From Pseudoalteromonas sp. XMcav2-N (lineage in GTDB: Bacteria; Pseudomonadota; Gammaproteobacteria; Enterobacterales; Alteromonadaceae): a stretch of DNA of 64,000 bases. Shown one piece after another: positions 1-9,601 of this stretch. Positions within the stretch are counted from its first letter, which is position 1, and each line of letters opens with the position of its first letter. The stretch is from NCBI RefSeq assembly GCF_024124545.1, contig NZ_JAMXSF010000006.1:234422-298421 (forward strand), in the 5' to 3' direction. Position numbers and translations under genes: made by a program. A model generated the notes under the pieces. The model saw nothing but the letters and a program-made list of their open reading frames with translations, ran no database searches and was not told where the DNA came from.

Positions 1-472
1 TGTTGGCGAGAGTACGGCGAATCTGGCAAAGCGGCATCCGGATGCGTTAGTCATTGGTATCGACAAGTCGGAACATCGCCTTGAAAAGCACGATATTGAA
101 TACAAACAGACGGAGTCTGGTCGGTACATTCTGGTTCAGGCGGATCTGAACGACTTCTGGCGTCTGGCCTGTGAGGCCAGGTGGCAGCCAAGTCATCACT
201 ATTTGCTCTATCCCAACCCGTGGCCGAAAGCCAAACATCTGCAAAGACGCTGGCACGGGGCGGCGGTGTTCCCTTACATCGTTGAGCTGGGTGGCCGACT
301 TGAGTTACGTAGTAACTGGTCAATTTACGTTGAAGAGTTTGCCCGCAGCCTGGAACTGGCTGGCAAAAAGGCTGAGGTCAGTGCCTATGAAAGCGACACT
401 GCTATGACGCCGTTTGAGCGTAAATACTGGGCCAGCGGACAACAAAGTACCCGACTTATCGCGCAATTGTAA
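1..472 (+). CDS. TrmB-like tRNA (guanine-N7) methyltransferase family protein, 5' end cut by the window
   Basis: About 156 C-terminal residues are present, in frame from base 2. A SAM-binding Rossmann fold is recognisable from the early VIGIDKS strand (acidic residue at the ribose position) and a following QADLND segment. The YPNPWPK stretch followed by HLQRRWHG corresponds to the PDPWxKxRHxKRR signature of the COG0220/TrmB family, which methylates N7 of G46 in tRNA. The match is loose: the basic cluster is altered and the C-terminal tail differs from classical TrmB, so this may be a paralogue of the main TrmB rather than TrmB itself. The gene ends 44 bases before the converging GGDEF/EAL gene. 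An imperfect hairpin with ACAGCCA/TGGCTGT arms lies just after the stop (478-511). Family is fairly sure; substrate is not. Confidence 0.7.
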   Translation, partial: VGESTANLAKRHPDALVIGIDKSEHRLEKHDIEYKQTESGRYILVQADLNDFWRLACEARWQPSHHYLLYPNPWPKAKHLQRRWHGAAVFPYIVELGGRLELRSNWSIYVEEFARSLELAGKKAEVSAYESDTAMTPFERKYWASGQQSTRLIAQL

Positions 473-516
473 TTTATACAGCCATGTCTCTATTTCCAGT
501 GATGTGGCTGTCTAAA

Positions 517-2415
517 TCAGGCGCTGGCCCGAATGTCTTTACCCATGTTACCAGGGGTGATATTGATGTGTGGCCCCGGCGTACCAATCAGGCTTCCCTC
601 AACCAGTTTTACGTTACAATCCAGCAGTTGTTCAAGCTGATGTTTGCTTTGTACGCCATCCACAAGCAAGGTGATTTGGCGTTCATGACACAGTTTGGCA
701 ATATGCTCAATATATTCATGAAGCTGAGTATCTTCGCTCAGTTGTTCAATCACACTGGATGTCAGTTTTACGCTGTCTATGGTGAGTTTTAGTACTCTGC
801 TGATGGTCAGTAAGCCACTGTTACTCGACGCCACCATGATATTCACGCCTTTGCTTTTCAGTACATTGATATACACCCGCATATCGGCAAAGTGCTCAAT
901 CACTTCTTGCTCTTCCAGCTCAAAGGTAATTTTGGCCGGTTGCGGGTAGCGCCGAAGCTGAGCAAAAATAAACTCCATCATTTGCGGATCGGCCAGATCC
1001 TGCCAGCCCAACTGCATGCTCCAGGCATGATGCGATTTACGAAAATGTGCGGTGCACAACTCTAACATCACTTTGGTCAGTTGCGAGCTTAATCTGGAGT
1101 GGCGGATAACGTCTGAAAAGGAGTCTGGCCGTAAGATCAGACCCTGTTCAGTCAGCACCCTGGGTGTGCAGTGGTATTGTTCAACCACTTTACTCTGTGT
1201 GCCCATACGTGGCGTAAAGTAGGGAAGAATACGGTGCTGCTCAAACGCACTTTGCACCGTTTTTGCAATGGCAATATGCGACTCCTGAATGGTCTTTATC
1301 TGTGTCGGGTCTTGGCCATACAAGCATACGCGTTGCTGCTTTTGCTGCGCCTGACGACAGGCGATAAACGCATTTTCCAGTAACAGGCGTTTATTGCCAC
1401 TGGCGATCCCTGCGGTGACCTGAATATATAAATGTGGATCCTGCAAGATGGGGGTAGTGGTCGGGAACTCATTAATCAGACTACTCAGATAATGCTCCCC
1501 TTTATTGGCATCACTGAGCAGCACCAGCTTGGCGGTCGCAAGGCGATAGACTTTAAATGGCACGGTAAACTCACTGAAGTGGGTCATCACTCTACGCATG
1601 ATCTCATCGCCAACATCGGTACCATAAAAGCTCACAATTTCTTCCAGCTCTTTAATTGCGATAATGGCCAGGCTCAGATGCTGATTTGGGTTTTTGGCCA
1701 GATCCTGCTCCAGAGCCAGGCGGTTCGGGAACCCGGTACGCGCATCGGTAGTTAGCGTTTTTCTGAGTATTAATAAATACATACCGGCAACCAGCAAAGC
1801 AATTGCAAAGAAAAAACAAGCCGTAAATAAGGCTTCTTTAACACTTTTGGCCAGCTCAGTTTGAATATGCGAGGTTTTAATGTCTGCGCCAGTGAGATAG
1901 ACCCGTCCGTCACGCGTCACATAAGGAATAAAAATGGTTTTAAAGTGCCCCCATTTATCTTGTGAGACTTCGTATAAAGGCTGAGTTGAGCGAAAAGCGC
2001 TTTTATTTACCGCGGTGGCTTCTGCATACAAGTCCAGCTTTCGGGTGACTTTGTCCTGTAAAACGTCACTCTGAGTGTAACTGGAGGCGCTGAACCGTAC
2101 AGAAGGGGCATCATAAATCATGGCATAGACATATTCGACGCCCAGGTGCTGAGCCAGCTGTGACAGCTGGGCACTTTTATGGCGGTATTCTTCGTTGCTG
2201 ACTTCATTGAGCCTGTCATGATAATCATCGCCCAGTATCAGTTGAGCACTGCGTGCGGCCATCAATAGCTTTTGATCTATGCTCTTAACTATGGTGGTGC
2301 GGGTCTGATGGTAGGTATAGAGCACGTACGCCGACAAAGACGCAACAAAAATCACAAAGCCAATGACTATCCAGGTCAGAGATAGCGCCTTTAGGGCAAA
2401 ATTCCGTTTATTCAT
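517..2415 (-). CDS. Membrane-anchored protein with degenerate GGDEF and EAL domains
   Basis: 632 residues from an ATG at 2415, which has GGAAAC upstream and follows the basic start MNKRNF; a longer frame begins at a TTG at 2439 with poorer context. Two membrane segments (about residues 9-33 and 190-212) flank a periplasmic sensor region of about 150 residues. A GGDEF-fold domain follows, beginning DARTGFPNR, but the GGDEF signature is replaced by a sequence around YRLATAKL. In the C-terminal EAL-fold domain the EAL motif is lost, the DDFG metal motif reads ASSNSG and the catalytic glutamate loop reads VDGVQ. Only the ELEE glutamate and the VKLT lysine remain. It should neither make nor cleave c-di-GMP, so a role as a c-di-GMP-independent or binding-only signalling protein is inferred. 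An active diguanylate cyclase lies 2 kb away. Confidence 0.85.
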   Translation of the reverse strand: MNKRNFALKALSLTWIVIGFVIFVASLSAYVLYTYHQTRTTIVKSIDQKLLMAARSAQLILGDDYHDRLNEVSNEEYRHKSAQLSQLAQHLGVEYVYAMIYDAPSVRFSASSYTQSDVLQDKVTRKLDLYAEATAVNKSAFRSTQPLYEVSQDKWGHFKTIFIPYVTRDGRVYLTGADIKTSHIQTELAKSVKEALFTACFFFAIALLVAGMYLLILRKTLTTDARTGFPNRLALEQDLAKNPNQHLSLAIIAIKELEEIVSFYGTDVGDEIMRRVMTHFSEFTVPFKVYRLATAKLVLLSDANKGEHYLSSLINEFPTTTPILQDPHLYIQVTAGIASGNKRLLLENAFIACRQAQQKQQRVCLYGQDPTQIKTIQESHIAIAKTVQSAFEQHRILPYFTPRMGTQSKVVEQYHCTPRVLTEQGLILRPDSFSDVIRHSRLSSQLTKVMLELCTAHFRKSHHAWSMQLGWQDLADPQMMEFIFAQLRRYPQPAKITFELEEQEVIEHFADMRVYINVLKSKGVNIMVASSNSGLLTISRVLKLTIDSVKLTSSVIEQLSEDTQLHEYIEHIAKLCHERQITLLVDGVQSKHQLEQLLDCNVKLVEGSLIGTPGPHINITPGNMGKDIRASA

Positions 2416-2728
2416 GTCAGTTTCCGTTTGAGTCTTCAAGTCTGGTGGCGTGGATTGTTCCTAATACTATCCATTTCTCGCATTGCTGACAAAATATTTA
2501 ACGAATTTGCGCTAGTTTTGAACCCTAATCCTTACATGAGTCGTACTAAAGGGTTGGGTTGACTCTCTTTACTGTGTCATCAGAGGTTCATCAAAATATC
2601 AAGCAGAGTTCATTTTTTTTGACAGCATTGCAGACTTTCCCATCGCTTTACAGTAAAGTTAGTCATTTCGTATCAACTTGGCAAGGTAACTCCCGACATC
2701 AGTTACCCACGCATGATTAGGTATTAAA

Positions 2729-4357
2729 ATGGGTCCAAAGCGTTGTGCAGTCGCTTCTGAAGAAAGCTTAATGCGTATCTTTACCGTTCCAGAAGCACCC
2801 AGCTCCACGTTAAGTGTGATAGAGCAGGAAATTTCCAGTAATCTGGCTGGCTTTCTGAATGAAAACATCGCCGCAATCGAAAAACCATTGCACGAGATAG
2901 AGAAAGACTTTCAGTCGGCAATGATCCCGGAAGAACCGATGTTTGTGTCTGATTATGCTCAGGATATTATGGAGCAACTGGTCGCGCATTCTGTTCATAC
3001 CGCGTCGCCAAGTTTTATTGGCCATATGACATCCGCATTGCCACACTTTGTTCTGCCGCTGTCTAAATTGATGGTGGGGCTGAACCAAAACCTGGTAAAA
3101 ATAGAAACTTCAAAGGCTTTCACGCCATTGGAGCGCCAGGTGCTGGGCATGATGCACCATCTGGCCTATGGTGAAAATGACGGTTTTTATGAAAAGTGGA
3201 TGCACAGTGCTAAGACAGCTCTGGGGGCATTTTGCTCTGGCGGCACCATTGCCAATATTACGGCTCTGTGGATTGCCCGTAACCGTTTGCTGGGCCCGGA
3301 TGGCAACTTTAAAGGTCTTGCCAGCGAAGGGATCATGGCTGCGATGCTGCATTATGGCTATAAAGGCCTGGCAGTGTTGGTGTCTGAGCGTGGTCATTAC
3401 TCATTGGGTAAAGCCGCGGATGTACTGGGCATTGGCCGCAGTAATTTTATTGCCGTCAAAACCGATGACAATAACAAAGTGGATGTTAATGCGATGCGTG
3501 TTAAAGCGCAGGAGCTAGCTGAAAAAGGCATCAAAGTAATGGCGATTGTCGGGGTCGCGGGTACCACAGAAACGGGTAACATAGATCCGCTGCCAGAAAT
3601 GGCGGCGCTCAGTCAGGAGCTTGGCTGTCATTTTCATGTTGATGCTGCCTGGGGGGGGGCCACCTTACTGTCTGCTAATTACCGTCATTTACTTAACGGT
3701 ATTGAGCTGGCTGATTCCATCACGATAGATGCGCATAAACAAATGTACGTGCCTATGGGCGCCGGCATAGTGTTGTTTAAAGACCCCACAGCAACAGACG
3801 TGATTGAACATCATGCTGAATATATCCTGCGTAAGGGTTCAAAAGATTTAGGCAGTCATACACTCGAAGGCAGTCGGCCGGGTATGGCGATGCTGGTGCA
3901 TGCCTGTTTACGCGTGATCGGGCGCAAAGGCTATGAGATGCTGATCGATAAAGGGATCGAAAAAGCGCGGTACTTTGCAGAGCTGATCCGTGAAGAAGAA
4001 GATTTTGAATTGGTGTCGGACCCTGAGCTGTGTTTGCTGACCTATCGCTATGTACCAAAGCAGATCCGCCAGGCAATTGAGCGTGCAGATGAGCAAGAGC
4101 GCATCGACATTTATGCCGCGTTAAACCGCTTTACCGCCAGTATGCAGAAGCGTCAGCGCGAATCGGGGCGTTCGTTTGTTTCCCGTACCCGCTTAACGCC
4201 GCCTCAGTATCAACATCAGCCCACCGTGGTATTCCGAGTGGTACTGGCGAACCCTTTGACCTCAAAACAGATGTTAAAAGAGATTTTGGCAGAGCAAAAG
4301 GGGCTGGCGCAGAGTGACCCGGTATTTAAAAAATATCTTGCAAAATACATGGCCTAG
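2729..4357 (+). CDS. panP: PLP-dependent aspartate 1-decarboxylase PanP
   Basis: 542 residues of the group II PLP decarboxylase fold. It resembles the family known from Vibrio and relatives that makes beta-alanine from aspartate in species lacking the pyruvoyl enzyme PanD. Visible features: the SGGTIANITAL substrate/cofactor loop (about 170-180), HVDAAWGG with the PLP-ring aspartate (303-310), and the Schiff-base lysine K337 in DAHKQMY. The first ATG (2729) is used because the stretch SEESLMRIFTVPEAPSSTL after it looks like the conserved N-terminus; no strong ribosome binding site is visible. The gene stands alone between the GGDEF/EAL gene (divergent) and a diguanylate cyclase. panB and panC are near 23-24.6 kb with no panD there, which supports the role. 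A glutamate or sulfinoalanine decarboxylase activity is the main alternative. Confidence 0.85.
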   Translation: MGPKRCAVASEESLMRIFTVPEAPSSTLSVIEQEISSNLAGFLNENIAAIEKPLHEIEKDFQSAMIPEEPMFVSDYAQDIMEQLVAHSVHTASPSFIGHMTSALPHFVLPLSKLMVGLNQNLVKIETSKAFTPLERQVLGMMHHLAYGENDGFYEKWMHSAKTALGAFCSGGTIANITALWIARNRLLGPDGNFKGLASEGIMAAMLHYGYKGLAVLVSERGHYSLGKAADVLGIGRSNFIAVKTDDNNKVDVNAMRVKAQELAEKGIKVMAIVGVAGTTETGNIDPLPEMAALSQELGCHFHVDAAWGGATLLSANYRHLLNGIELADSITIDAHKQMYVPMGAGIVLFKDPTATDVIEHHAEYILRKGSKDLGSHTLEGSRPGMAMLVHACLRVIGRKGYEMLIDKGIEKARYFAELIREEEDFELVSDPELCLLTYRYVPKQIRQAIERADEQERIDIYAALNRFTASMQKRQRESGRSFVSRTRLTPPQYQHQPTVVFRVVLANPLTSKQMLKEILAEQKGLAQSDPVFKKYLAKYMA

Positions 4358-4491
4358 TTCGGTCATCCGGTCTTGATGCATACGCTCTGGGCAAGAAAAC
4401 AATGCATTTTGTCGCAGGCGAGATATTATTAGAGTATAACAATGGTATGGCATCGCAATAAGACGATGCCCTAATTCATCAGCTTTGCGAC

Positions 4492-5538
4492 TTGGTAGTA
4501 CCTTTGAATCGATTAACTCAGAGCACGCAAAAATTGCGGCGGATCAGCTCGCAAGAGGTCGATGTTTCCGGCGAACATCAGAGCTTTTTGCGAGATATCA
4601 TTTTTGAGGCAAAATCCTTGCTTCAGGTCGATCGTGTGTCGGTGTGGTTGTTTGACGACATGCATCAGCCGACCAAGTTACTCAATTACGCCAATACTGA
4701 CTGGCAGGCGGTGCCGCAGCAGTTGCCAGTGTTGACGATTGAAGATTTCCCTACTTATTTTGCAACCATTATCAGCGGCCAGTCTATTGCCGCTGAGGAT
4801 GCATGCACTGATCCTCGTACCTGCGAATTTACCGATATCTACCTCAAACCTCACAACATAGCGACTATGCTGGACACGGCCATTTTTAAAAATGGCATTG
4901 CACTGGGAGTGGTGTGCTGTGAAGGGCTTGCTGATGTACGTCAGTGGCAGGAGTGGGAAGTGACCATCACGGAAATGGTTGCTGATTGTTGTAGCCGTCG
5001 TTTGTTGGTACATGAGTTATATCAGATGCAGCAAAAGCTCACCAAAATGGCGTTTCAGGACATGCTGACGGGTCTGAACAACCGTCGTTTCCTGATGGAG
5101 CATGCTAAGCGTGAGATGAGCCGTCATCAGCGCACTGAGCGGCCGATGAGCTTGATCATGATGGACCTGGACAGATTTAAACGCATCAATGACGACTTTG
5201 GCCATGATGCCGGCGATAAAGTGCTGCAAAAGTTTGCCCAGTGTTGCCTGGATGTGGTGCGCGTGGAAGACTGTTTTTGTCGCTTAGGCGGTGAAGAGTT
5301 TGTCGTGTTGTTACCAGAAACCTCGGTCAGCGATGCACATATGGTGGCCAACCGGTTATGCACGGCCGTCCGGGACATGGAAGTGCGTCAGGAAAACATG
5401 TTGATCCATGTCACAGCCAGCTTTGGGGTTGCTGAGGTAAACCCCAGTATGCCGTTCAGTCATGCCCTTAAAATGGCTGATCAGGCGGTGTATCGTGCCA
5501 AGGCCAATGGCCGCGATCAGATCCAGCTTGCCTATTAA
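4492..5538 (+). CDS. GAF-domain diguanylate cyclase
   Basis: 348 residues with no membrane segment. An N-terminal GAF sensor domain (about 25-170) is followed by a GGDEF domain. The active-site signature is GGEEF (266-270). A product-inhibition I-site, RVED (257-260), sits exactly five residues before it, so this is expected to be an active, feedback-inhibited c-di-GMP synthase. The start is uncertain: after an upstream in-frame stop there is no ATG before the GAF domain, and TTG at 4492 or 4504 must be used if the whole domain is translated; no clear ribosome binding site is seen. The stop codon overlaps that of the converging histidine-kinase gene. Confidence 0.85.
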   Translation: MVVPLNRLTQSTQKLRRISSQEVDVSGEHQSFLRDIIFEAKSLLQVDRVSVWLFDDMHQPTKLLNYANTDWQAVPQQLPVLTIEDFPTYFATIISGQSIAAEDACTDPRTCEFTDIYLKPHNIATMLDTAIFKNGIALGVVCCEGLADVRQWQEWEVTITEMVADCCSRRLLVHELYQMQQKLTKMAFQDMLTGLNNRRFLMEHAKREMSRHQRTERPMSLIMMDLDRFKRINDDFGHDAGDKVLQKFAQCCLDVVRVEDCFCRLGGEEFVVLLPETSVSDAHMVANRLCTAVRDMEVRQENMLIHVTASFGVAEVNPSMPFSHALKMADQAVYRAKANGRDQIQLAY

Positions 5539-8500
5539 CTGCCATGGCTAAGTAGCGCCTTGAGCTTAGCGGGTTTCAGTGGTTTACTCAGGTAGTGGAT
5601 CTGAGCCTGTTTGGCTTGTAGCTTTAAACTGTCATCGCGGACCGCAGTAATGAGAACGGCCGGGATCCTTGTATCCCAGCACTGCCTTAAATCCTGGATC
5701 AGGCTGACGCCATTTTCATCATTATCGAGCTGATAATCCATCAGGATAAAATCCGGTGCCGGATTGTCTGCAGCATATTTCCGGGCTTTGGTTGCCCTGT
5801 CAAACATCTGATACCCAAATTGCCACTTATCCAGCAAACTGGCCATGGCGGCCAGGTTTTTGGGGTCGTCATCCACCACAACCAGATTAAGTTGTGTTTT
5901 ACTGGTAGTCTTTTGCTCCACGCTGCCAGCTTTTTGCTGGAGCTGCTGATAATCTCCCAATGGCACTTCTACGCTGAAGCGACTGCCTTTGCCCGGAATG
6001 GAATGCATTTCCAGGGGCATGCTAAGCAGCTCGCACAGCCGTTTTACAACACCCAGCCCCAGCCCCACGCCTTTATTGTCGCCGCTTTGAATACGGTAAA
6101 AGTCGTTAAATATTTTCTGTTGTTCGTGTTCGGTGATACCCGGACCTGTATCCCAGACTTCAATGCGAACACTGTGGCTGCGGCGGCGACAAGCCAGCAG
6201 AACACGACCATGCTCAGTATATTTGACGGCATTGGACACCAGATTCTGCACAATACGGCGAAGATAGGTAATATCGCTGTGGATCACCTGGTGGCTGGTT
6301 CTAACATGCAGCGCCAGACCTTTTTCCTGACACAAAATGGCATATTCACTGGCCAGGGGCGACATGATCTCATCGATGTCAAAATGACGAGGTGTGGGTT
6401 TCATCGCGCCCTGTTCCAGTTTAGCAATGTCCAGTAGCGCGGACATCAGATGAACGGTCGAATCCAGGCTGGCACCCAGCTTTTCCAGATTACTGCGGTC
6501 GTTACCTTCCAGCTTCTCCTCATTAATCGCAGCCAGGTAAAGGCGAGCGGCATTCAGCGGTTGTAAAATATCGTGGCTGGCCAGCGCCAAAAATCGGGTC
6601 TTACTGTCATTGGCGCGTTCAGCCTCTTTTTTCGCGGCAACCAGGGCTTGCTCCGTTTCCTCCCGGCTGGCAATCTGGGCTTTAAGATCCTGGTTTATCA
6701 GACGGATTTCTTGTGTTCTTGCCTCAATGCGGTTTTCGAGATCCATGTTGATCTCTTCCAGTGCGTTCTGCGTGTCGATGTGGCTGGTGATGTCAGAGAA
6801 ACTGGTGACAAAGCCACCTTCTGGCAGCGGGTTACCCGTCATTTCAAACACTTGCCCGTTACTGCGATGTCGAATGAAATGGTGCGATGTGCCATTTTTC
6901 AAATGCTGTACACGTTTTTCGACCAGTTTCTCAAGCTCTCCCGGGCCACATTCGCCGCGTTCAGCGTTAAAGCGGATCACTTCCTCAATACTCTGGCCTA
7001 CTTGTAAAAAACCATCCGGGTATTCAAACATTTCATGATAACGACGGTTCCAGGCAACCAGGTTGAGGTCTTTATCCACCACTGAAATTCCGTGGCTGAG
7101 ATTTTCCAGTGAGGTGAAAAGCAGGTTCTGGTTGAACTGCAATGCCTGGGTGGTCTCATCGAAAAAGTTGACCACTTCTTCAAAAGCTAGTTGTTTACCC
7201 GAAGAAACGGCATGGATCAACGCGCGCGCAGAAGAGGCTCCCAGCACGCCAGTGAGTGCACGCTCACAAAAGGCAATAAAATCCGCGCTCGGATAGGCAT
7301 TGCTGTCTTCAATATCGTGATTGATGGCATAGTGGCTGAGTAACTGCTGACTGCGCTGGATCCCTAAAAAGGTTTGCAGTAGCACGGTAAAGTCATACAC
7401 CGTCGCTTTGACGTCTTTGTTGAGGCGTTTGGCAGCGCTGGCCTGTTCCCAGGGGCTGACAAAGGCAGCGGCCTGAATTTTATCTATCAGACGCTCATAT
7501 GCACCCAACGAGAAGCTGATATAACAGCTGATATTAGCCAGCAGCGCCAGTAAGGTGCCGCGGGTGATGATGGTCTGACGGGTTTCAAAGTCCAGACTGT
7601 TACCGGCTTCAATCACCGGAAACATCAGGAATAACATCCAGCATAAAAAGCCCGCCAGCAGACCGGCATAGACGCCATAAGCATGACCTTTGCGCCAGTA
7701 TAGTCCGCCGACAATGGCCGGAAGTAACTGAGTAACCAGAGAAAAAGCCACCAGGCCCATGTTCGCCAGTGCCTCACCATGGCCAAACCACTGCTGATAG
7801 AGGAACGCCAGGACCAAAATGGCGGCAATGATAAAGCGTCGGATCAGCAGGATACGGGTTTTATAGTTGCTGGTCAGGCGATTCTTTTTAAACTTACGCT
7901 TTAGCAGCAGGGGCAGCACGACATCGTTAGAGAGCATGGTACTGAGTGTGAGTGTTGCCACCACTATCATGGCTGTGGCGGCGGATAACCCCCCGATAAA
8001 CACAAAGGTGGTGATCAGCGGATGGCCCTGCATCATGGGCAGTGCCAGTACAAAGCTATCCGCTGCCACGGCCTGACCAATATTAGGATGAATGGCAGCG
8101 CTTGCGATGGGCAGTATCATTGCCGCTATCAGGATGAGGTACAATGGGAATGCCCAGCGTGCGGTACGCAGATGACGACTATCCTGATTGTCGACCACAG
8201 TCACATGGAATTGTCGGGGTAGGCAGATGATGGCGGCGGCGGCCATCAGTGTCTGGCCGATAAAGTTGAAATTGGAAAAATCAAACCCCTGCCAGTGTGC
8301 AAACAACGTCATATCGGCGCTGTTTTGTGACAGTAAAGCCTGTATGGCTATGACGGCAACGGCCATCAGTGCCAGCAGTTTGATCAAGGATTCAAATGCG
8401 ACGGCGAGCATTAGTCCAGAGCGATATTCGGTTACATCGACTTTGCGGGTACCAAAAAAGATGGCAAACAGTGCCATCAGCAAAGTCCCGGTCATGGCCA

Positions 8501-8963
8501 GCATGCCCCCTGAGATCGGGGTACCCTGTTGTAGCAACAAAAAGCTGCTGCTCAGGGCTTTGAGTTGCAGTGCAATATAGGGAATAGTGGCCAGCAACGC
8601 TATCATGGTCACCATAACAGCGGTAGTCTGACGCTTACCGTAGCGTGCTGAAATGAAGTCGGCAATAGTGGTGATGTTCTGCTTTTTACTGACCAGGATC
8701 AGCTTGCGCAAAAAGCCCTGACCAAACATAAAAAGCAGGGCCGGACCAAGCAAAATGGGCAGATAGTGCCAGCTGCTGGTTGCGGCGGTTCCTACTGAGC
8801 CATAATAGGTCCAGGAGGTACAATAGATACCGAGGGCTAAGGCGTAAACAAAAGGATGGTGACTGATCCGTGTTGCAGCCGGCGTGGTTTTATCTCCCCA
8901 GTTGGCCAGCCAGAATAGTAAGCCGATATAGGCGATGGCAACGAGGATCAAGGCAGCCGTCAT
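5535..8963 (-). CDS. crbS: CrbS-like hybrid histidine kinase with N-terminal SSS transporter domain
   Basis: 1142 residues. The first ~480 form a sodium:solute symporter (SSS/PutP-like) domain with about 13 hydrophobic helices. Then come a linker, a PAS domain (about 620-740, DKDLNLVAWNRRY), a coiled coil, a HisKA domain with phosphorylatable H797 in SHDILQPL, an HATPase domain (DTGPG, GLGLG) and a C-terminal receiver (1025-1142) with acceptor D1076 in LMDYQL. This is the architecture of CrbS (and CbrA relatives), which with the response regulator CrbR controls the acetate switch and acs in Vibrio. It is divergent from a DUF4212/SSS symporter operon, a neighbourhood that fits acetate or other short carboxylate sensing. 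No crbR or acs is in the window. Family is confident; the acetate role is inferred. Confidence 0.8.
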   Translation of the reverse strand: MTAALILVAIAYIGLLFWLANWGDKTTPAATRISHHPFVYALALGIYCTSWTYYGSVGTAATSSWHYLPILLGPALLFMFGQGFLRKLILVSKKQNITTIADFISARYGKRQTTAVMVTMIALLATIPYIALQLKALSSSFLLLQQGTPISGGMLAMTGTLLMALFAIFFGTRKVDVTEYRSGLMLAVAFESLIKLLALMAVAVIAIQALLSQNSADMTLFAHWQGFDFSNFNFIGQTLMAAAAIICLPRQFHVTVVDNQDSRHLRTARWAFPLYLILIAAMILPIASAAIHPNIGQAVAADSFVLALPMMQGHPLITTFVFIGGLSAATAMIVVATLTLSTMLSNDVVLPLLLKRKFKKNRLTSNYKTRILLIRRFIIAAILVLAFLYQQWFGHGEALANMGLVAFSLVTQLLPAIVGGLYWRKGHAYGVYAGLLAGFLCWMLFLMFPVIEAGNSLDFETRQTIITRGTLLALLANISCYISFSLGAYERLIDKIQAAAFVSPWEQASAAKRLNKDVKATVYDFTVLLQTFLGIQRSQQLLSHYAINHDIEDSNAYPSADFIAFCERALTGVLGASSARALIHAVSSGKQLAFEEVVNFFDETTQALQFNQNLLFTSLENLSHGISVVDKDLNLVAWNRRYHEMFEYPDGFLQVGQSIEEVIRFNAERGECGPGELEKLVEKRVQHLKNGTSHHFIRHRSNGQVFEMTGNPLPEGGFVTSFSDITSHIDTQNALEEINMDLENRIEARTQEIRLINQDLKAQIASREETEQALVAAKKEAERANDSKTRFLALASHDILQPLNAARLYLAAINEEKLEGNDRSNLEKLGASLDSTVHLMSALLDIAKLEQGAMKPTPRHFDIDEIMSPLASEYAILCQEKGLALHVRTSHQVIHSDITYLRRIVQNLVSNAVKYTEHGRVLLACRRRSHSVRIEVWDTGPGITEHEQQKIFNDFYRIQSGDNKGVGLGLGVVKRLCELLSMPLEMHSIPGKGSRFSVEVPLGDYQQLQQKAGSVEQKTTSKTQLNLVVVDDDPKNLAAMASLLDKWQFGYQMFDRATKARKYAADNPAPDFILMDYQLDNDENGVSLIQDLRQCWDTRIPAVLITAVRDDSLKLQAKQAQIHYLSKPLKPAKLKALLSHGS

Positions 8964-9329
8964 AGTGAACCCTTGTGTTAATGCTTGTTATTGTCTTTAT
9001 GCCTTTAAAGTAGCATCACTTGCGGATAATCCAAAGTGACATAATCACCTGATTTTAAAAAATTATTCGATTTTTATTGAGTTAATTAGACTAATGTCTT
9101 ATCTCCTGCATACGTGTCCCTGAATTTGCTAACCCTGCCATGTAAACTCCCTAACTAATTGAATTTAAGGTTTTTAATGGTTGTTGAAATTATTTTATTC
9201 AGCAGTTTACGTAAACGTAACCTTGCCGTTACGACTAAGGTCTCAATTTCATCTTGACGGGCCATTGCTACAGTCAAAAGGTCATTAACACCAGCACATC
9301 GGCGACAGGTGTGTGAAAGGGGACTTATC
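8964..9329. other. Divergent promoter region between the sensor kinase and the symporter operon
   Basis: 366 bases without a supportable gene. It must hold the promoters for the leftward kinase gene and the rightward symporter operon. The kinase-proximal half is AT-rich (around 9050-9100). I saw an imperfect TTAATTAGACTAATGTC inverted element near 9080 and a TTTACGTAAACGTAA palindrome-like stretch near 9207, either of which could be an operator. No terminator or known binding motif could be assigned. Confidence 0.4.
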
Positions 9330-9593
9330 ATGGCTTTTAAAAGTGAAGAACAAGCAAAAGCATATTGGTCAGAGAATCTAGCCTTAATGTTTAAGCTATT
9401 AGTAGTGTGGTTTGTGGTGTCTTTTGGATGCGGCATTCTACTGGTTGATGTACTCAACGAGGTCCGCTTCTTCGGATTTAAATTGGGTTTTTGGTTTTCG
9501 CAGCAGGGCGCAATTTATACCTTCGTTGCTTTGATTTTTGTCTATGTATTCAAAATGGATGCGCTGGACAAAAAATACGGCGTGGATGAATAA
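9330..9593 (+). CDS. DUF4212 small subunit of a two-part sodium:solute symporter
   Basis: 87 residues from the ATG at 9330, preceded by AAAGGGGA; an upstream GTG at 9309 is in frame but lacks such a site. Two hydrophobic helices (about 21-43 and 56-77) are separated by a short loop, and the C-terminus is charged. This is the DUF4212 family (putative solute symporter small subunit), which is encoded directly before the SSS large subunit in many marine gammaproteobacteria. The next gene begins 8 bases after the stop, so translation is likely coupled. It probably assists or stabilises the large subunit in the inner membrane; its biochemical role is not established. Confidence 0.88.
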   Translation: MAFKSEEQAKAYWSENLALMFKLLVVWFVVSFGCGILLVDVLNEVRFFGFKLGFWFSQQGAIYTFVALIFVYVFKMDALDKKYGVDE

Positions 9594-9601
9594 GGAGCGC
9601 T

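Noticed and set aside
478..511. Terminator between the TrmB-like gene and the GGDEF/EAL gene
   Set aside because: Seven-base arms with a 20-base loop and no T run; not convincing.
2439..2439. TTG start for the GGDEF/EAL gene
   Set aside because: ATG 2415 has better spacing to GGAAAC and gives a normal anchor N-terminus.
5820..6437. Long plus-strand frame (205 codons) opposite the hybrid kinase
   Set aside because: It is antisense to the HATPase/receiver coding region, whose motifs are intact; typical shadow frame.
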